Below are positions 47,735 to 55,695 of a DNA stretch of 64,000 nt, in pieces. Location of the stretch: positions 62,001 to 126,000 of the forward strand of contig NZ_CAHP01000021.1 of the NCBI RefSeq assembly GCF_000294655.1, given 5' to 3'. This DNA is from Magnetospirillum molischianum DSM 120. GTDB lineage: Bacteria > Pseudomonadota > Alphaproteobacteria > Rhodospirillales > Magnetospirillaceae. A program made the translations under genes and the position numbers. The stretch's first letter is position 1. Every line of letters begins with the position of its first letter. A model generated the notes under the pieces. It did not search any database. It was not told the DNA's origin and saw only the letters and a program-made list of their open reading frames with translations.

Positions 47735-48424
47735 ATGGCGAGCGATCTCGACAAGCTCAAATCACGACTTCAGGCGTTGCGGGCGAAAACCACGGCCAAC
47801 GGCTGCACCGAGGACGAAGCACTCGCGGCGGCGGCAAAGGTCGCCGAACTGCTGGACCGGCACGATCTGTCTCTCAGCGATCTCGACCTGCGCGAAGAAT
47901 TGTGCGAACAGGCCGCGCTTGAAACCAATCGCAAGCAGCGTCAGCCGATCTCGGCCTGCATCCCCGCCATTGCCGAGTATTGCGATTGCAAGGTCTGGCG
48001 CGAGAAAGACGAAGCTGGAAAAATCCGCTACGTCTTTTTTGGCTTGCGGCCCAGCCTTGAGATGGCCCGCTACGTTCATGACGTGATCGCGACCGCGATG
48101 CAGACCGCCTGGGAGGCCTATGCGCGCGACCAACGCTTCATCCGCTATGGCCATGACGAACGGGGATCGTTCCTGTTCGGCATGGCGGTATCGATTGCCG
48201 AGAAGCTTGGCGCGATGAAGGCCGAACGCGACGAATCAAACCGTCGCACCAGCGGTCGCGACCTTGTTGTCGTCCGTCAGGCCATCGTCGAGAGTGAATT
48301 CGCCAAACTTGACCTGTCGCTGCGGCGGGGCCGGGCATCGGGAAAGAAAGTCGCCGCCGCCGCCTTCGAGGCTGGACAGACCGCAGGCCATGCGGTGACG
48401 ATTCGCCCCGGCATCGCCGGTTGA
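47735..48424 (+). CDS. DUF2786 domain-containing protein
   Basis: The 229-residue protein has an N-terminal DUF2786 helical pair (LKSRLQALRAKTTANGCTEDEALAAAAKVAELL) and a C-terminal region with conserved aromatic and basic residues (FFGLRPSLEMARYVHDVI, SFLFGMAVSIAEKLG), matching the domain often found with DUF2786. The function is not known; relatives are frequent in phages and islands. AAGGAAGG lies nine bases before the ATG at 47735. Confidence 0.75.
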   Translation: MASDLDKLKSRLQALRAKTTANGCTEDEALAAAAKVAELLDRHDLSLSDLDLREELCEQAALETNRKQRQPISACIPAIAEYCDCKVWREKDEAGKIRYVFFGLRPSLEMARYVHDVIATAMQTAWEAYARDQRFIRYGHDERGSFLFGMAVSIAEKLGAMKAERDESNRRTSGRDLVVVRQAIVESEFAKLDLSLRRGRASGKKVAAAAFEAGQTAGHAVTIRPGIAG

Positions 48425-48491
48425 CCTCCGCACCGATTTTCGACCTGTCGTTTTGACGTACTAACGACATTTCCATTTCGGGACGAACGAT

Positions 48492-48968
48492 ATGAGTAAA
48501 CGCACCCCCGCCACATCCGCGATGGATAAGGCCAAAAAGCCGTTCGAGCTGTTGGAATATCAGTACGATCCCAACGCCGCCTCGATCGGGCTGCACGCGG
48601 CCCAATCAATGGGGCTGCCGCCGTCGCAGGTATTCAAGACCTTGATGGTCACCGCCGGGGACGAAGCGATGATCGCGGTGGTGCCATCGGACCACGAGTT
48701 GAACCTAAAGGCACTGGCCCATGCCACCGATAAGAAATCGGTGCAGATGATGGCGGTACACGATGCCGAGCGCCTGTCTGGCTACAAAGTCGGCGGGATC
48801 TCGCCCCTGGGCCAGAAAAAGCGTCTGCGCACGACCTTTGACCAGAGCGCCCTGCTCCTGCCCTTCATCGTCGTCAATGGCGGCCAGCGCGGACTTCAGA
48901 TCAAGGCTGCCCCGCTCGATCTGATCGAAGCAACCGGGGCGATTGTGGCTTCAATCGCAACAAAATAA
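48492..48968 (+). CDS. ybaK: Cys-tRNA(Pro)/Cys-tRNA(Cys) deacylase YbaK
   Basis: The 158-residue protein of the YbaK/ProX editing family has the conserved YQYDPNAASIGLHAAQSMGL segment and the Lys in VFKTLMV that clears misacylated Cys-tRNA(Pro). The ending GLQIKAAPLDLIEATGA is typical. It is the last core gene before the integrated element. Confidence 0.93.
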   Translation: MSKRTPATSAMDKAKKPFELLEYQYDPNAASIGLHAAQSMGLPPSQVFKTLMVTAGDEAMIAVVPSDHELNLKALAHATDKKSVQMMAVHDAERLSGYKVGGISPLGQKKRLRTTFDQSALLLPFIVVNGGQRGLQIKAAPLDLIEATGAIVASIATK

Positions 48969-49019
48969 TCCTGCTGCCTCAATGACGTAAGCCCCCTCAA
49001 GGACGACCGACTTTTCGAT

Positions 49020-49051
49020 AAAAAAACCCCGGAAACACTCGGTTTCCGGGG
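49020..49051 (-). terminator. Strong leftward terminator with no visible gene behind it
   Basis: CCCCGGAAAC (49027-49036) pairs with GTTTCCGGGG (49042-49051) in a ten-pair stem. Seven As at 49020-49026 make a T7 tail on the minus strand. No gene is recognised on that strand upstream (49052-49255). Confidence 0.8.
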
Positions 49052-49183
49052 CAAAGTCAAACAGGGAGGCTTCACGTCTAGGAGACTGGAAATGTTAGGC
49101 TTTTTCGTGAACAATGACGACCGCAGGCGCACACAGGCGAAACCATCACTCCACTGATATTCATTGGAAATTTGGCCGGACTG

Positions 49184-49256
49184 GCCCATGATGCCGTTTG
49201 CCATCGTTCGCGATGATGCGCTATCAGCCGGATAAAAACGGCCCAAGAACGGCCCA
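49184..49256. repeat. Three GGCCCA boxes before the integrase
   Basis: GGCCCA occurs at 49184-49189, 49240-49245 and 49251-49256. The last two lie within a direct repeat of AACGGCCCA separated by two bases. Short direct repeats in this position often serve as integrase arm-type sites. Confidence 0.45.
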
Positions 49257-49270
49257 TGGAATTCAGCGCC

Positions 49271-50491
49271 ATGACAAAAGCCCTCACCGACAGCGTTGTG
49301 CGGACCCTCAAGCCGGAACGTGACGCGACCGACTGGCGCGAAGTATCTGACGGGGGCTGCCGAGGGCTACGGCTGAGAATCTCTCCGACCGGCGAGAAAG
49401 TCTGGGCAATCAAAGTCACTATCCATGGGCGACGGGTGCGCCACACCCTGGGGGCCTATCCGGCGATGTCGCTGACCGAAGCTCGGGATCGGGCGCGGGA
49501 TTATGCCGCTGAGGCAAGAGCCGGGGCTTCCCCCGCCGAACTCGACGCCCGCCGCCGCGCTGAAACGCTGACCGTATCCGGAGCCCATACCGAGTATCTT
49601 GACGCCATGCGCCCGGCTCTGCGCGCCAGCACGATCAATCTGAAGGAATCGATGTTTCGCGATCACGTCGCCCCCGCCCTGGGCAAGCGGATGATCGGGA
49701 CCATCCGCAAAGCCGACCTGATCGAGGTGGTTGCCGCTGTCACCGCCAAGGGCTTTCCGGTCCAGGCCAACCGGGTCTATTCGGAATTGATGGCCCTGCT
49801 GCGCTGGTGCGAACAGAAGGACTATCTCGACGGAGTGCCATCCGCGCGAAAGAAAGACATGCACAAGGTGGCGGGAACGGCCCAGGAACAGGCCCGCCGC
49901 CGGACATTGACCGAAGCCGAGCTTACCGCCGCATGGATCGGAACCGCCGACATGGGCGACTTGTCGCGGGATTACATCCGGCTGCTGATGCTGACCGGCC
50001 AGCGCCGCGACGAGGTGCGCTTGATAGACTGGTCAGAGGTTGATCTTGCCGCTGCCGTCTGGACGATCCCCGCCACCAAATACAAGACGCGCATCCCCCA
50101 GGCCGTTCCGCTGTCGTCCCAGGTAATGACAATTCTCAGGGCGCGGTGGGCCGAAGGAGCAACCGGCCCGGTGCTGCTCGGACGGACCGATGGAAAACCA
50201 TTCAACGGCACTCTGAGCGCGCTTCGTCGGCTGCGGGAGATTGTCGGCGGCAAGGGCGACTTCACCCTTCACGATATCCGCCGCACCCTGCGAACCGGCC
50301 TCGCCCGTCTCGGTGTGGATGAGACCACCGCCGAATTGGTGATCGGCCATGTCCCCCAAGGGATCGTGAAGGTTTATGACCAGCACGACCGCATGGACGA
50401 GCGCCGCGCCGCACTCCAGCAATGGGCCGACTACCTTGAGCGGCTGGCAACGCCCGGTACCAATGTGACGCCCCTCACCAGGGGGGCGTAA
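49271..50491 (+). CDS. Tyrosine-type site-specific integrase (P4 family)
   Basis: The 406-residue protein has the DUF4102 arm-binding domain (VVRTLKPERDATDWREVSD, GLRLRISPTGEKVWAIK), a core-binding domain, and the catalytic domain. The active-site Arg is in LTGQRRDEVRLIDW. The HxxR box is TLHDIRRTLRT, followed by VIGHVPQG and the nucleophile Tyr in VKVYDQHD. It catalyses integration and excision. The ATG at 49256 is an alternative start but overlaps a GGCCCA box. Confidence 0.95.
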   Translation: MTKALTDSVVRTLKPERDATDWREVSDGGCRGLRLRISPTGEKVWAIKVTIHGRRVRHTLGAYPAMSLTEARDRARDYAAEARAGASPAELDARRRAETLTVSGAHTEYLDAMRPALRASTINLKESMFRDHVAPALGKRMIGTIRKADLIEVVAAVTAKGFPVQANRVYSELMALLRWCEQKDYLDGVPSARKKDMHKVAGTAQEQARRRTLTEAELTAAWIGTADMGDLSRDYIRLLMLTGQRRDEVRLIDWSEVDLAAAVWTIPATKYKTRIPQAVPLSSQVMTILRARWAEGATGPVLLGRTDGKPFNGTLSALRRLREIVGGKGDFTLHDIRRTLRTGLARLGVDETTAELVIGHVPQGIVKVYDQHDRMDERRAALQQWADYLERLATPGTNVTPLTRGA

Positions 50492-50587
50492 ATACCAATC
50501 GGTGGGGATAGGGCGACGGCCTGACAAGCCCGGAACTCCGACCGGGTTTCTCCACCGACCACTTCGGAGGCACCACGGAGGGTGCAG

Positions 50588-51346
50588 ATGGTTATGATTC
50601 CTGAAATCAGAGGCGCGGGAAAAGAGTGGTCTTGGCCCGTCTTCATTCGTCCGTCGTTTATTCCGGTCGGAATGCTGTGCCTGACGGACGTAATTGACCA
50701 TGAAGGACGTCACATCTTCGGTGCAGCTTGGCCCGACATCACGAAGCCTATAAGCACTCCATCAGAGAGTTCCCCAAAAATTTTACTTGGCGGATTGGGA
50801 TCTGTGGGGATGGGACAACATAAACCGACCCCAAGCCTTGACCCTATTCACAATGAAATGATCAAAGAGGCAGTCAAATGGACAAGACAGCTTCTGCACT
50901 CGCTCAATGACGCCTCTATCGTCATCGACGAAAAAACTGGTGATGAATATAAATTAAACCGGAGTCTATGGGCTTCACGGGATGGAACAATAGTCCTCAC
51001 GAGCGGTCGTATTCCTCCCGGACTAGGAATATCTGTCGGCTGGGTCTATGTCCGCGAGGACATGCTGAAGGCTGTTTGGGAGGTGAAGGCTACGGAAGAG
51101 GAGATTCCGAAAACTGATTTTGCCAGCCACCTGGACGCCTACAAGGCGTGGGAGGCCGACGTTCTGGCGCAAACTGGCAAGAAGCCACCCCTCCAAACCC
51201 TGAAGCCCGGTACAAAGAGCGCCGAGGCTTGGGGAAAAGAGCGGGGGCTTTCCAGATGCGATGTTGTCAAAGTGAGGGAGATGTGCGGCCATAAACCGAA
51301 AAGAGGGCGCCCAACATATTCACCAGATAATTCACATAATCAATAA
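50588..51346 (+). CDS. Hypothetical protein, element-encoded
   Basis: The 252-residue protein was not recognised. It is mixed alpha/beta without membrane spans and has lower GC than the flanking genes. The C-terminal ~75 residues (SHLDAYKAWEADVLAQTGKK, then KPKRGRPTYS) are basic and may bind DNA. GGAGGGTGCAG precedes the ATG. Its 3' end enters the ATTCAC/GTGAAT array. Confidence 0.65.
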   Translation: MVMIPEIRGAGKEWSWPVFIRPSFIPVGMLCLTDVIDHEGRHIFGAAWPDITKPISTPSESSPKILLGGLGSVGMGQHKPTPSLDPIHNEMIKEAVKWTRQLLHSLNDASIVIDEKTGDEYKLNRSLWASRDGTIVLTSGRIPPGLGISVGWVYVREDMLKAVWEVKATEEEIPKTDFASHLDAYKAWEADVLAQTGKKPPLQTLKPGTKSAEAWGKERGLSRCDVVKVREMCGHKPKRGRPTYSPDNSHNQ

Positions 51347-51392
51347 TTCACTGGTGAATTTGTGAATTAGGTACCCGACGCAGTATGTGAAT
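51318..51392. repeat. Array of six ATTCAC/GTGAAT half-sites
   Basis: ATTCAC lies at 51318, 51330 and 51346; the reverse half GTGAAT lies at 51354, 51362 and 51387. The middle pair forms AATTCAC-TG-GTGAATT. The layout is three forward then three reverse copies in 75 AT-rich bases, upstream of the excisionase-like gene and the long coupled operon. It may be an operator, an Xis site or an iteron-type origin. Confidence 0.8.
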
Positions 51393-51426
51393 AATAGCGG
51401 GCAGTCTCGAACGAACGAGGTTGCCC

Positions 51427-51609
51427 ATGAACACCGCCCCCCAGCTTTACACGCCCAATGAAGTCTGCGCCGTTCTGAAGATCGGACGGACCAAGCTCTA
51501 TGACCTGATCGGCAAGAAGTCGCTTCAGGTCATCAAGCTGGGCAAATCAACTCGTATCACGGCTGATAGCCTCAACGCCCTGATCACGATCAGACAGGAT
51601 GCCGCCTGA
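51427..51609 (+). CDS. Excisionase-like helix-turn-helix protein
   Basis: The 60-residue protein has a MerR-type/Xis winged HTH: LYTPNEVCAVLKIGRTKLYD then VIKLGKSTRITADSLNALI. Small proteins of this kind act as excisionases (recombination directionality factors) or repressors. It is the first gene after the half-site array. Confidence 0.85.
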   Translation: MNTAPQLYTPNEVCAVLKIGRTKLYDLIGKKSLQVIKLGKSTRITADSLNALITIRQDAA

Positions 51610-51610
51610 G

Positions 51611-51805
51611 ATGGGCGCGCATGAAAAAGGCCGCGCCCTGGCGGGGGCGCGGACCTTCGAAACCATCCAAGCTGAGCGTCTGGACGGGTTCGAAAATAGC
51701 GAATTTCCCCGCAACCTGCAACTGCGCCGCCTTGCGGCCCTCGGCCTTCGCGGTTCGATGGCGGCGGCTGTTGCCTCGCTGGCTTGGCCGGGCGGTGCGG
51801 CATGA
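51611..51805 (+). CDS. Small hypothetical protein (64 residues)
   Basis: The protein is basic and Ala-rich, starting MGAHEKGRALAGARTFETIQ. No family was recognised. It starts one base after the previous stop and overlaps the next gene by ATGA, which supports it as a coding gene in the coupled run. Confidence 0.55.
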   Translation: MGAHEKGRALAGARTFETIQAERLDGFENSEFPRNLQLRRLAALGLRGSMAAAVASLAWPGGAA

Positions 51806-52209
51806 GCGCCCCCGCCCGATCCCTCGCCCTGTTGCCGCTGATACGCGATCAATTCCCGGCCCTTGATTGCCGCGATGGGCAAGCCACTGCCGACGCCCTG
51901 ACGTCTTTGGCCCTGGCGCTGGGGCGGGCCGGATTGACCTGGACCGATCTGGCTGAACTGGTCACGGAAGGCGCATTCCATCTGGTCGCCCGAGACCGAG
52001 CTTCCGCGCCGGAAGGCCGGTGGCCTGAACTCGGCGACCTGCTGGGCCTGCTTCTCGGTCGGCTGAACGGCGACCTGTCGGCCAGCGAGCGGCGGCAACT
52101 GGAGCGGTTGAGCATGAAATGGGATGCCGGAACACCCCTTCATAATCGCGATGCAGGGACGATTCACCGCACATTCCGGCGGATCGTCCTGGCGGGAGTG
52201 ACGCCATGA
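51802..52209 (+). CDS. Hypothetical protein (135 residues)
   Basis: The predicted helical protein has LTSLALALGRAGLTWTDLAEL and LSASERRQLERLSMKWDAGT. No named family was recognised. It is coupled on both sides by ATGA overlaps. Position before the DUF1376 gene suggests a replication-control or regulatory role, which is only an inference. Confidence 0.6.
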   Translation: MSAPARSLALLPLIRDQFPALDCRDGQATADALTSLALALGRAGLTWTDLAELVTEGAFHLVARDRASAPEGRWPELGDLLGLLLGRLNGDLSASERRQLERLSMKWDAGTPLHNRDAGTIHRTFRRIVLAGVTP

Positions 52210-52358
52210 CCCCGCGCCCAAGCCAGCAGCCCGACACCGTGCCGCCCAATTGGCGGCCGGTCGGCGGGGTAATCCTCGACATCTTGCGTCGTGCTGCCGG
52301 AAGCGATCCGGCCCGACTGGCGGCGATCGCGGCCCTGATCGACGGGGGTGGCAAATGA
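52206..52358 (+). CDS. Small hypothetical protein (50 residues)
   Basis: This gene is a 51-codon frame starting MTPRPSQQPDTVPPNWRPVG and ending in an Ala-rich helix. It is supported mainly by its ATGA overlaps with both neighbours. Function unknown. Confidence 0.5.
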   Translation: MTPRPSQQPDTVPPNWRPVGGVILDILRRAAGSDPARLAAIAALIDGGGK

Positions 52359-52594
52359 TCCCGTCCGGACCCCGGTTTCCCCGTCTGGTCGAGCACCTGC
52401 ACCGCCTCGGCCCGAGGGCTATGGGCGAGTTGCTCGCCGAGATCGCGACAGAGTGGGACATCCCGGACGATGACCTTGTCTCGACCCTCGAACGCTATGG
52501 CCGCCTCTCCCCCGAGATGCTGGCCGCTCTGAACGGTGTCCGATTCGCGTCACCCCCGATGACCGCCATTACTGGCGGCAAGGAGACGAGATGA
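52355..52594 (+). CDS. Small hypothetical protein (79 residues)
   Basis: The helical protein (FPRLVEHLHRLGPRAMGELL, then DDDLVSTLERYGRLSPEML) may have a compact HTH-like fold. No family was recognised. Coupled by ATGA on both sides. Confidence 0.55.
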   Translation: MIPSGPRFPRLVEHLHRLGPRAMGELLAEIATEWDIPDDDLVSTLERYGRLSPEMLAALNGVRFASPPMTAITGGKETR

Positions 52595-52791
52595 GCGCTC
52601 GCATTCTGAAATTACCCCGCACGGATGCCGGTCGAGCCGAGCTTCGCGCGGCGCTCAATCCCAAGAGCAGCGCCGATTTCCGGGCGTACCTCGTCGAGAC
52701 ATTCGACTGGGACGAAGAGGCGGTGGAAATGGTCCGGATGGGTATTTCCGAATACCCGGCCGCCGCCCTTCTAGTGCGGGAGGCGATGTGA
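52591..52791 (+). CDS. Small acidic hypothetical protein (66 residues)
   Basis: The sequence begins MSARILKLPRTDAGRAELRA and includes DFRAYLVETFDWDEEAVEMV. No match recognised. Its stop shares one base with the next ATG (TGATG). Confidence 0.55.
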   Translation: MSARILKLPRTDAGRAELRAALNPKSSADFRAYLVETFDWDEEAVEMVRMGISEYPAAALLVREAM

Positions 52792-53534
52792 TGCCCGGCC
52801 TCTTTCGCTTCGACTTCTATCCAAAGGATTGGCACTTGGACACCCGTGACCTGAGTTGCGCGGCCAAAGGTGTCTTTATCGACATCTTGTGCGCGATCTA
52901 TGCCCGAGGCGGCGGCATCCCGAACGACGAGCGGGAGTTGTGCCGGATCACCGGATGCGCCACGGCCAGAAGCCTCCGGCCTCTGCTCGCTGAATTGCTC
53001 GACAAGGGCAAGCTCAGGCTGGTGGATGGGCTGGTCATCAATGGTCGAGCCGCCGAAGAAATCGCCAAATACGAGGGCAGAAGCAAGGCTGGACGCAAGG
53101 GCGGGAAGGCCCGTTCCGCCCGAGTTCGAGCTGAACTCGACGCGAACTCGACCGGAACTGAAGCTGAAACTCAAGGCGATTTCGTTGAAAATCAATGCGA
53201 TGACAATAACCCCTCACCTTCACCGTCACCGTCTATAGATTCAGTAGGAGATAAATCTCCTCCTGGCGCGGCCTCGTCGATCGACGTGAAGAAGCCCCTA
53301 TTCGACCTGGGCACCCGCGTGTTGGGACCGCGTACCGGCGGCATGGTAACGAATTTAATCAAGCATCATTCCGGCGACCTCGACGCCACTATGCGGACCC
53401 TGGAATTCGCGGCTGGCAAGTCGAATCCTCGCGAGTGGGTCGGGGCGATCCTCAACGGCGAGCGCCGGGCATCGACCGAAGCGGTCATCGCCGAGACCGA
53501 CGCCCTGTATCGCCGACTGGGGGTGCTGCTGTGA
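52791..53534 (+). CDS. DUF1376 family protein (phage replication-associated)
   Basis: The 247-residue protein has the DUF1376 N-terminus (FRFDFYPKDWHLDTRDLSCAAKGVFIDILC), a winged-helix-like fold found in phage replication loci such as YdaU. A low-complexity Ser/Pro linker (about residues 143-152) leads to a C-terminal helical domain. It precedes the primase-helicase and may act as a replication initiator or loader. GTGA overlap with the next gene. Confidence 0.85.
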   Translation: MPGLFRFDFYPKDWHLDTRDLSCAAKGVFIDILCAIYARGGGIPNDERELCRITGCATARSLRPLLAELLDKGKLRLVDGLVINGRAAEEIAKYEGRSKAGRKGGKARSARVRAELDANSTGTEAETQGDFVENQCDDNNPSPSPSPSIDSVGDKSPPGAASSIDVKKPLFDLGTRVLGPRTGGMVTNLIKHHSGDLDATMRTLEFAAGKSNPREWVGAILNGERRASTEAVIAETDALYRRLGVLL

Positions 53535-55366
53535 GCGACATCACCGCCATCAAGCGCGCCTTGGTCGATCGTGCGCCCGAAGTTGCCGAACACCTGTTGC
53601 CGCGTGGCCGGAAGATGGGCCGGGAATGGACCGTGGGCAGTGTCGGCGGCGAGCCGGGCGAATCGCTCAAGGTCTGTGTCCAGGGTGCCAAGGCCGGAAC
53701 GTGGTGCGATTTCGCCGAAGGGGGCGAAGGCGGCGATCTGATCGACCTGTGGCGAGCGGTCAAACGCCAGCCCCTGCCCGAGGCGTTGGACGATATCCGC
53801 AATTGGTTGGGGATCGAACGGCCCCGGTTCGAGAAACCGGCCAAAGCGTGGCGTCGTCCCGACCGGCCGAAATGCGCTGCGCCGAAGTCGGACGTTCTGG
53901 CCTACCTGACCGGCGAGCGCGGTCTGTCCGAGGATGCGGTTCGCGCCTATCGGGTCGGCGAACAGGGTCGGACCATCGTGTTCCCCTCGCTGCTGCCGGA
54001 TGGCACCCTGGCTTTCGTCAAATTCCTGGGGATCGACCGCAGCCCCGAGGGCAAAAAGATCACCCGGGTTGAAGCTGGATGCGAGCCGGTCCTGTTCGGC
54101 TGGCAGGCGATCGACCGCAACGCTCGCGAAATCGTCATCACCGAAGGCGAGATCGACGCCCTGACCGCCTGGGATTTCGGCATTCCGGCCCTGTCGGTGC
54201 CGTTCGGGGGCGGGATCGGCGCGAAACAGGCATGGATCGAAAGCGAGTTCGAGCGGTTGGGCCAGTTCGAGGTGATCTATCTCGCGCTGGACAACGACCG
54301 GGAAGGCGAACTCGCCGCCGGGGAGATCGCCAACCGCCTCGGTCGTCACCGCTGCCGCCGGGTGATCCTGCCGCGCAAGGATCTGAACGAATGCCGCAAG
54401 GCCGGTTTGTCGGCGGAGGAAATCCGCGAGTGCTTCGCCGCCGCCCGGACCCTCGATCCGCCCGAACTGCGCCGGGCCGGGGAATTCACCGAGGATGTCC
54501 TTCGCCTGTTCTGGCCGACCGATGACCAGGAACCGGGCTATCGCCTGCCGTTCGCCAAGATCGGCGACAAGCTGGTGTTCCGGCCGGGCGAACTGTCGAT
54601 CTGGACCGGCCCCAGTGGTGCCGGTAAGTCACAAGTGCTGTCTCACGCTCTGGTGGCGATGGGCGATCAGGGCGCGCGGGTCTGCCTCGCCTCGCTGGAA
54701 ATGGCTCCGCGCCAGTCGCTAAAGCGGATGGTCAAACAGGCGGGCAATGTCGATCGTCCGACCGAACCCTTCCTTCGCGTCGTGATGGACTGGCTCGACG
54801 GCTGGTGCTGGGTGTTCGCCCTGGTCGGCAAGGTATCGGTGGCGAAGCTGCTGGAAATCTTCGAATACGCCCGCGCTCGGTATGGCTGCGACGTGTTCGT
54901 GATCGACAGCCTGATGCGGCTGGGGATCGGTTCAGAGGATTACGAGGGGCAGGAGAAGGCGGTGTTCGAGATCGTCACCTGGGCGGTCGAAAAGGCGGTT
55001 CACGTCCACCTCGTCGCCCATGCCCGCAAGGCCGACCGGGCCAGCGGCGGAGTTCCCGAACTGGAAGACGTGAAGGGAGCCAGCGAGATCGGGGCGAATG
55101 CGTTCAACATCCTGGGCGTCTGGCGCAATCGGAAGCTGGAAGACGAGATCAAGGCGGCGGAAGTCAGCGGCGATCAGAACGCCCTCGCCCCGTTGGCGGA
55201 CAAGCCCCCGGTGCTGCTGAACGTCGCCAAACAGCGCAATGGCGATTGGGAAGGGAAGATTGGCCTCTGGTTCAACCAAGCCACCTACCAGTACCGCAGC
55301 GCTCACGATGATCGGTTTGGCCACCAGTTCGTCGAGACCCCCGCAGGCTGGAGAGCACCGGCATGA
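53531..55366 (+). CDS. Toprim primase-DnaB-like helicase (Twinkle/T7 gp4 type)
   Basis: The 611-residue protein starts with GTG. The N-terminal part has a zinc-ribbon-like region, then Toprim motifs ITEGEIDALT and LALDNDREGE. The C-terminal RecA-like helicase domain has Walker A GPSGAGKSQ and Walker B VFVIDSLMRLG, and later HLVAHARKADR (sensor region). It could prime and unwind element DNA. Coupled on both sides. Confidence 0.92.
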   Translation: MSDITAIKRALVDRAPEVAEHLLPRGRKMGREWTVGSVGGEPGESLKVCVQGAKAGTWCDFAEGGEGGDLIDLWRAVKRQPLPEALDDIRNWLGIERPRFEKPAKAWRRPDRPKCAAPKSDVLAYLTGERGLSEDAVRAYRVGEQGRTIVFPSLLPDGTLAFVKFLGIDRSPEGKKITRVEAGCEPVLFGWQAIDRNAREIVITEGEIDALTAWDFGIPALSVPFGGGIGAKQAWIESEFERLGQFEVIYLALDNDREGELAAGEIANRLGRHRCRRVILPRKDLNECRKAGLSAEEIRECFAAARTLDPPELRRAGEFTEDVLRLFWPTDDQEPGYRLPFAKIGDKLVFRPGELSIWTGPSGAGKSQVLSHALVAMGDQGARVCLASLEMAPRQSLKRMVKQAGNVDRPTEPFLRVVMDWLDGWCWVFALVGKVSVAKLLEIFEYARARYGCDVFVIDSLMRLGIGSEDYEGQEKAVFEIVTWAVEKAVHVHLVAHARKADRASGGVPELEDVKGASEIGANAFNILGVWRNRKLEDEIKAAEVSGDQNALAPLADKPPVLLNVAKQRNGDWEGKIGLWFNQATYQYRSAHDDRFGHQFVETPAGWRAPA

Positions 55367-55695
55367 ATCCGAGAAACAACCCCATGCACCGACGTTCGTC
55401 GTCTCGCCTTCTGGCCGTGGCCGCTGCTGCACAAGCGCCCATTGCGCCCCGGCCGGTCGAGCTTCTCCACGGTGGGCAGATGGGCGAAGAGAACCTGTCA
55501 AAACCTGACATCCAGAACGCCACCCAGGCGGCGATCCGCGCCGGGTACAGCGAGAAGACGGCCCGTCAGCAGGGCGAGCGCCTGTTGAAAAATGTTGAAA
55601 TCCAAAAGGCCCTTTCCGGGGCCATCGACGCCCGCGCTCAGCGCACCGAGGTGACCGAATCCCCCGCGTCCAATCTGGACGAGGTGACGAAATGA
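55363..55695 (+). CDS. Terminase small subunit-like protein (short)
   Basis: The 110-residue protein contains TQAAIRAGYSEKTARQQGER, the HTH pattern of terminase small subunits of the Terminase_2 type, followed by LLKNVEIQKAL. Full-length relatives are about 150-180 residues with an oligomerisation domain that is missing here. It may therefore be a regulator or a truncated subunit. It holds one copy of each of the two repeat families of this region. Confidence 0.6.
   Translation: MNPRNNPMHRRSSSRLLAVAAAAQAPIAPRPVELLHGGQMGEENLSKPDIQNATQAAIRAGYSEKTARQQGERLLKNVEIQKALSGAIDARAQRTEVTESPASNLDEVTK
55583..55600 (+). repeat. 18-bp direct repeat, copy 1
   Basis: TGTTGAAAAATGTTGAAA, itself two TGTTGAAA units separated by AA. 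The same 18 bases recur at 56647-56664; here they encode LLKNVE. Confidence 0.7.
55668..55680. repeat. GTCCA-N3-TGGAC palindrome, copy 1
   Basis: Spacer ATC. It lies 12 bp before the ATG of the DUF2786 gene, inside the end of the terminase-small-like frame (reads SNLD). Confidence 0.8.

Noticed and set aside
49000-49255. tRNA or tmRNA 3' end beside the integrase
   Set aside because: No T-arm (GGTTCRA) or CCA end was found on either strand.
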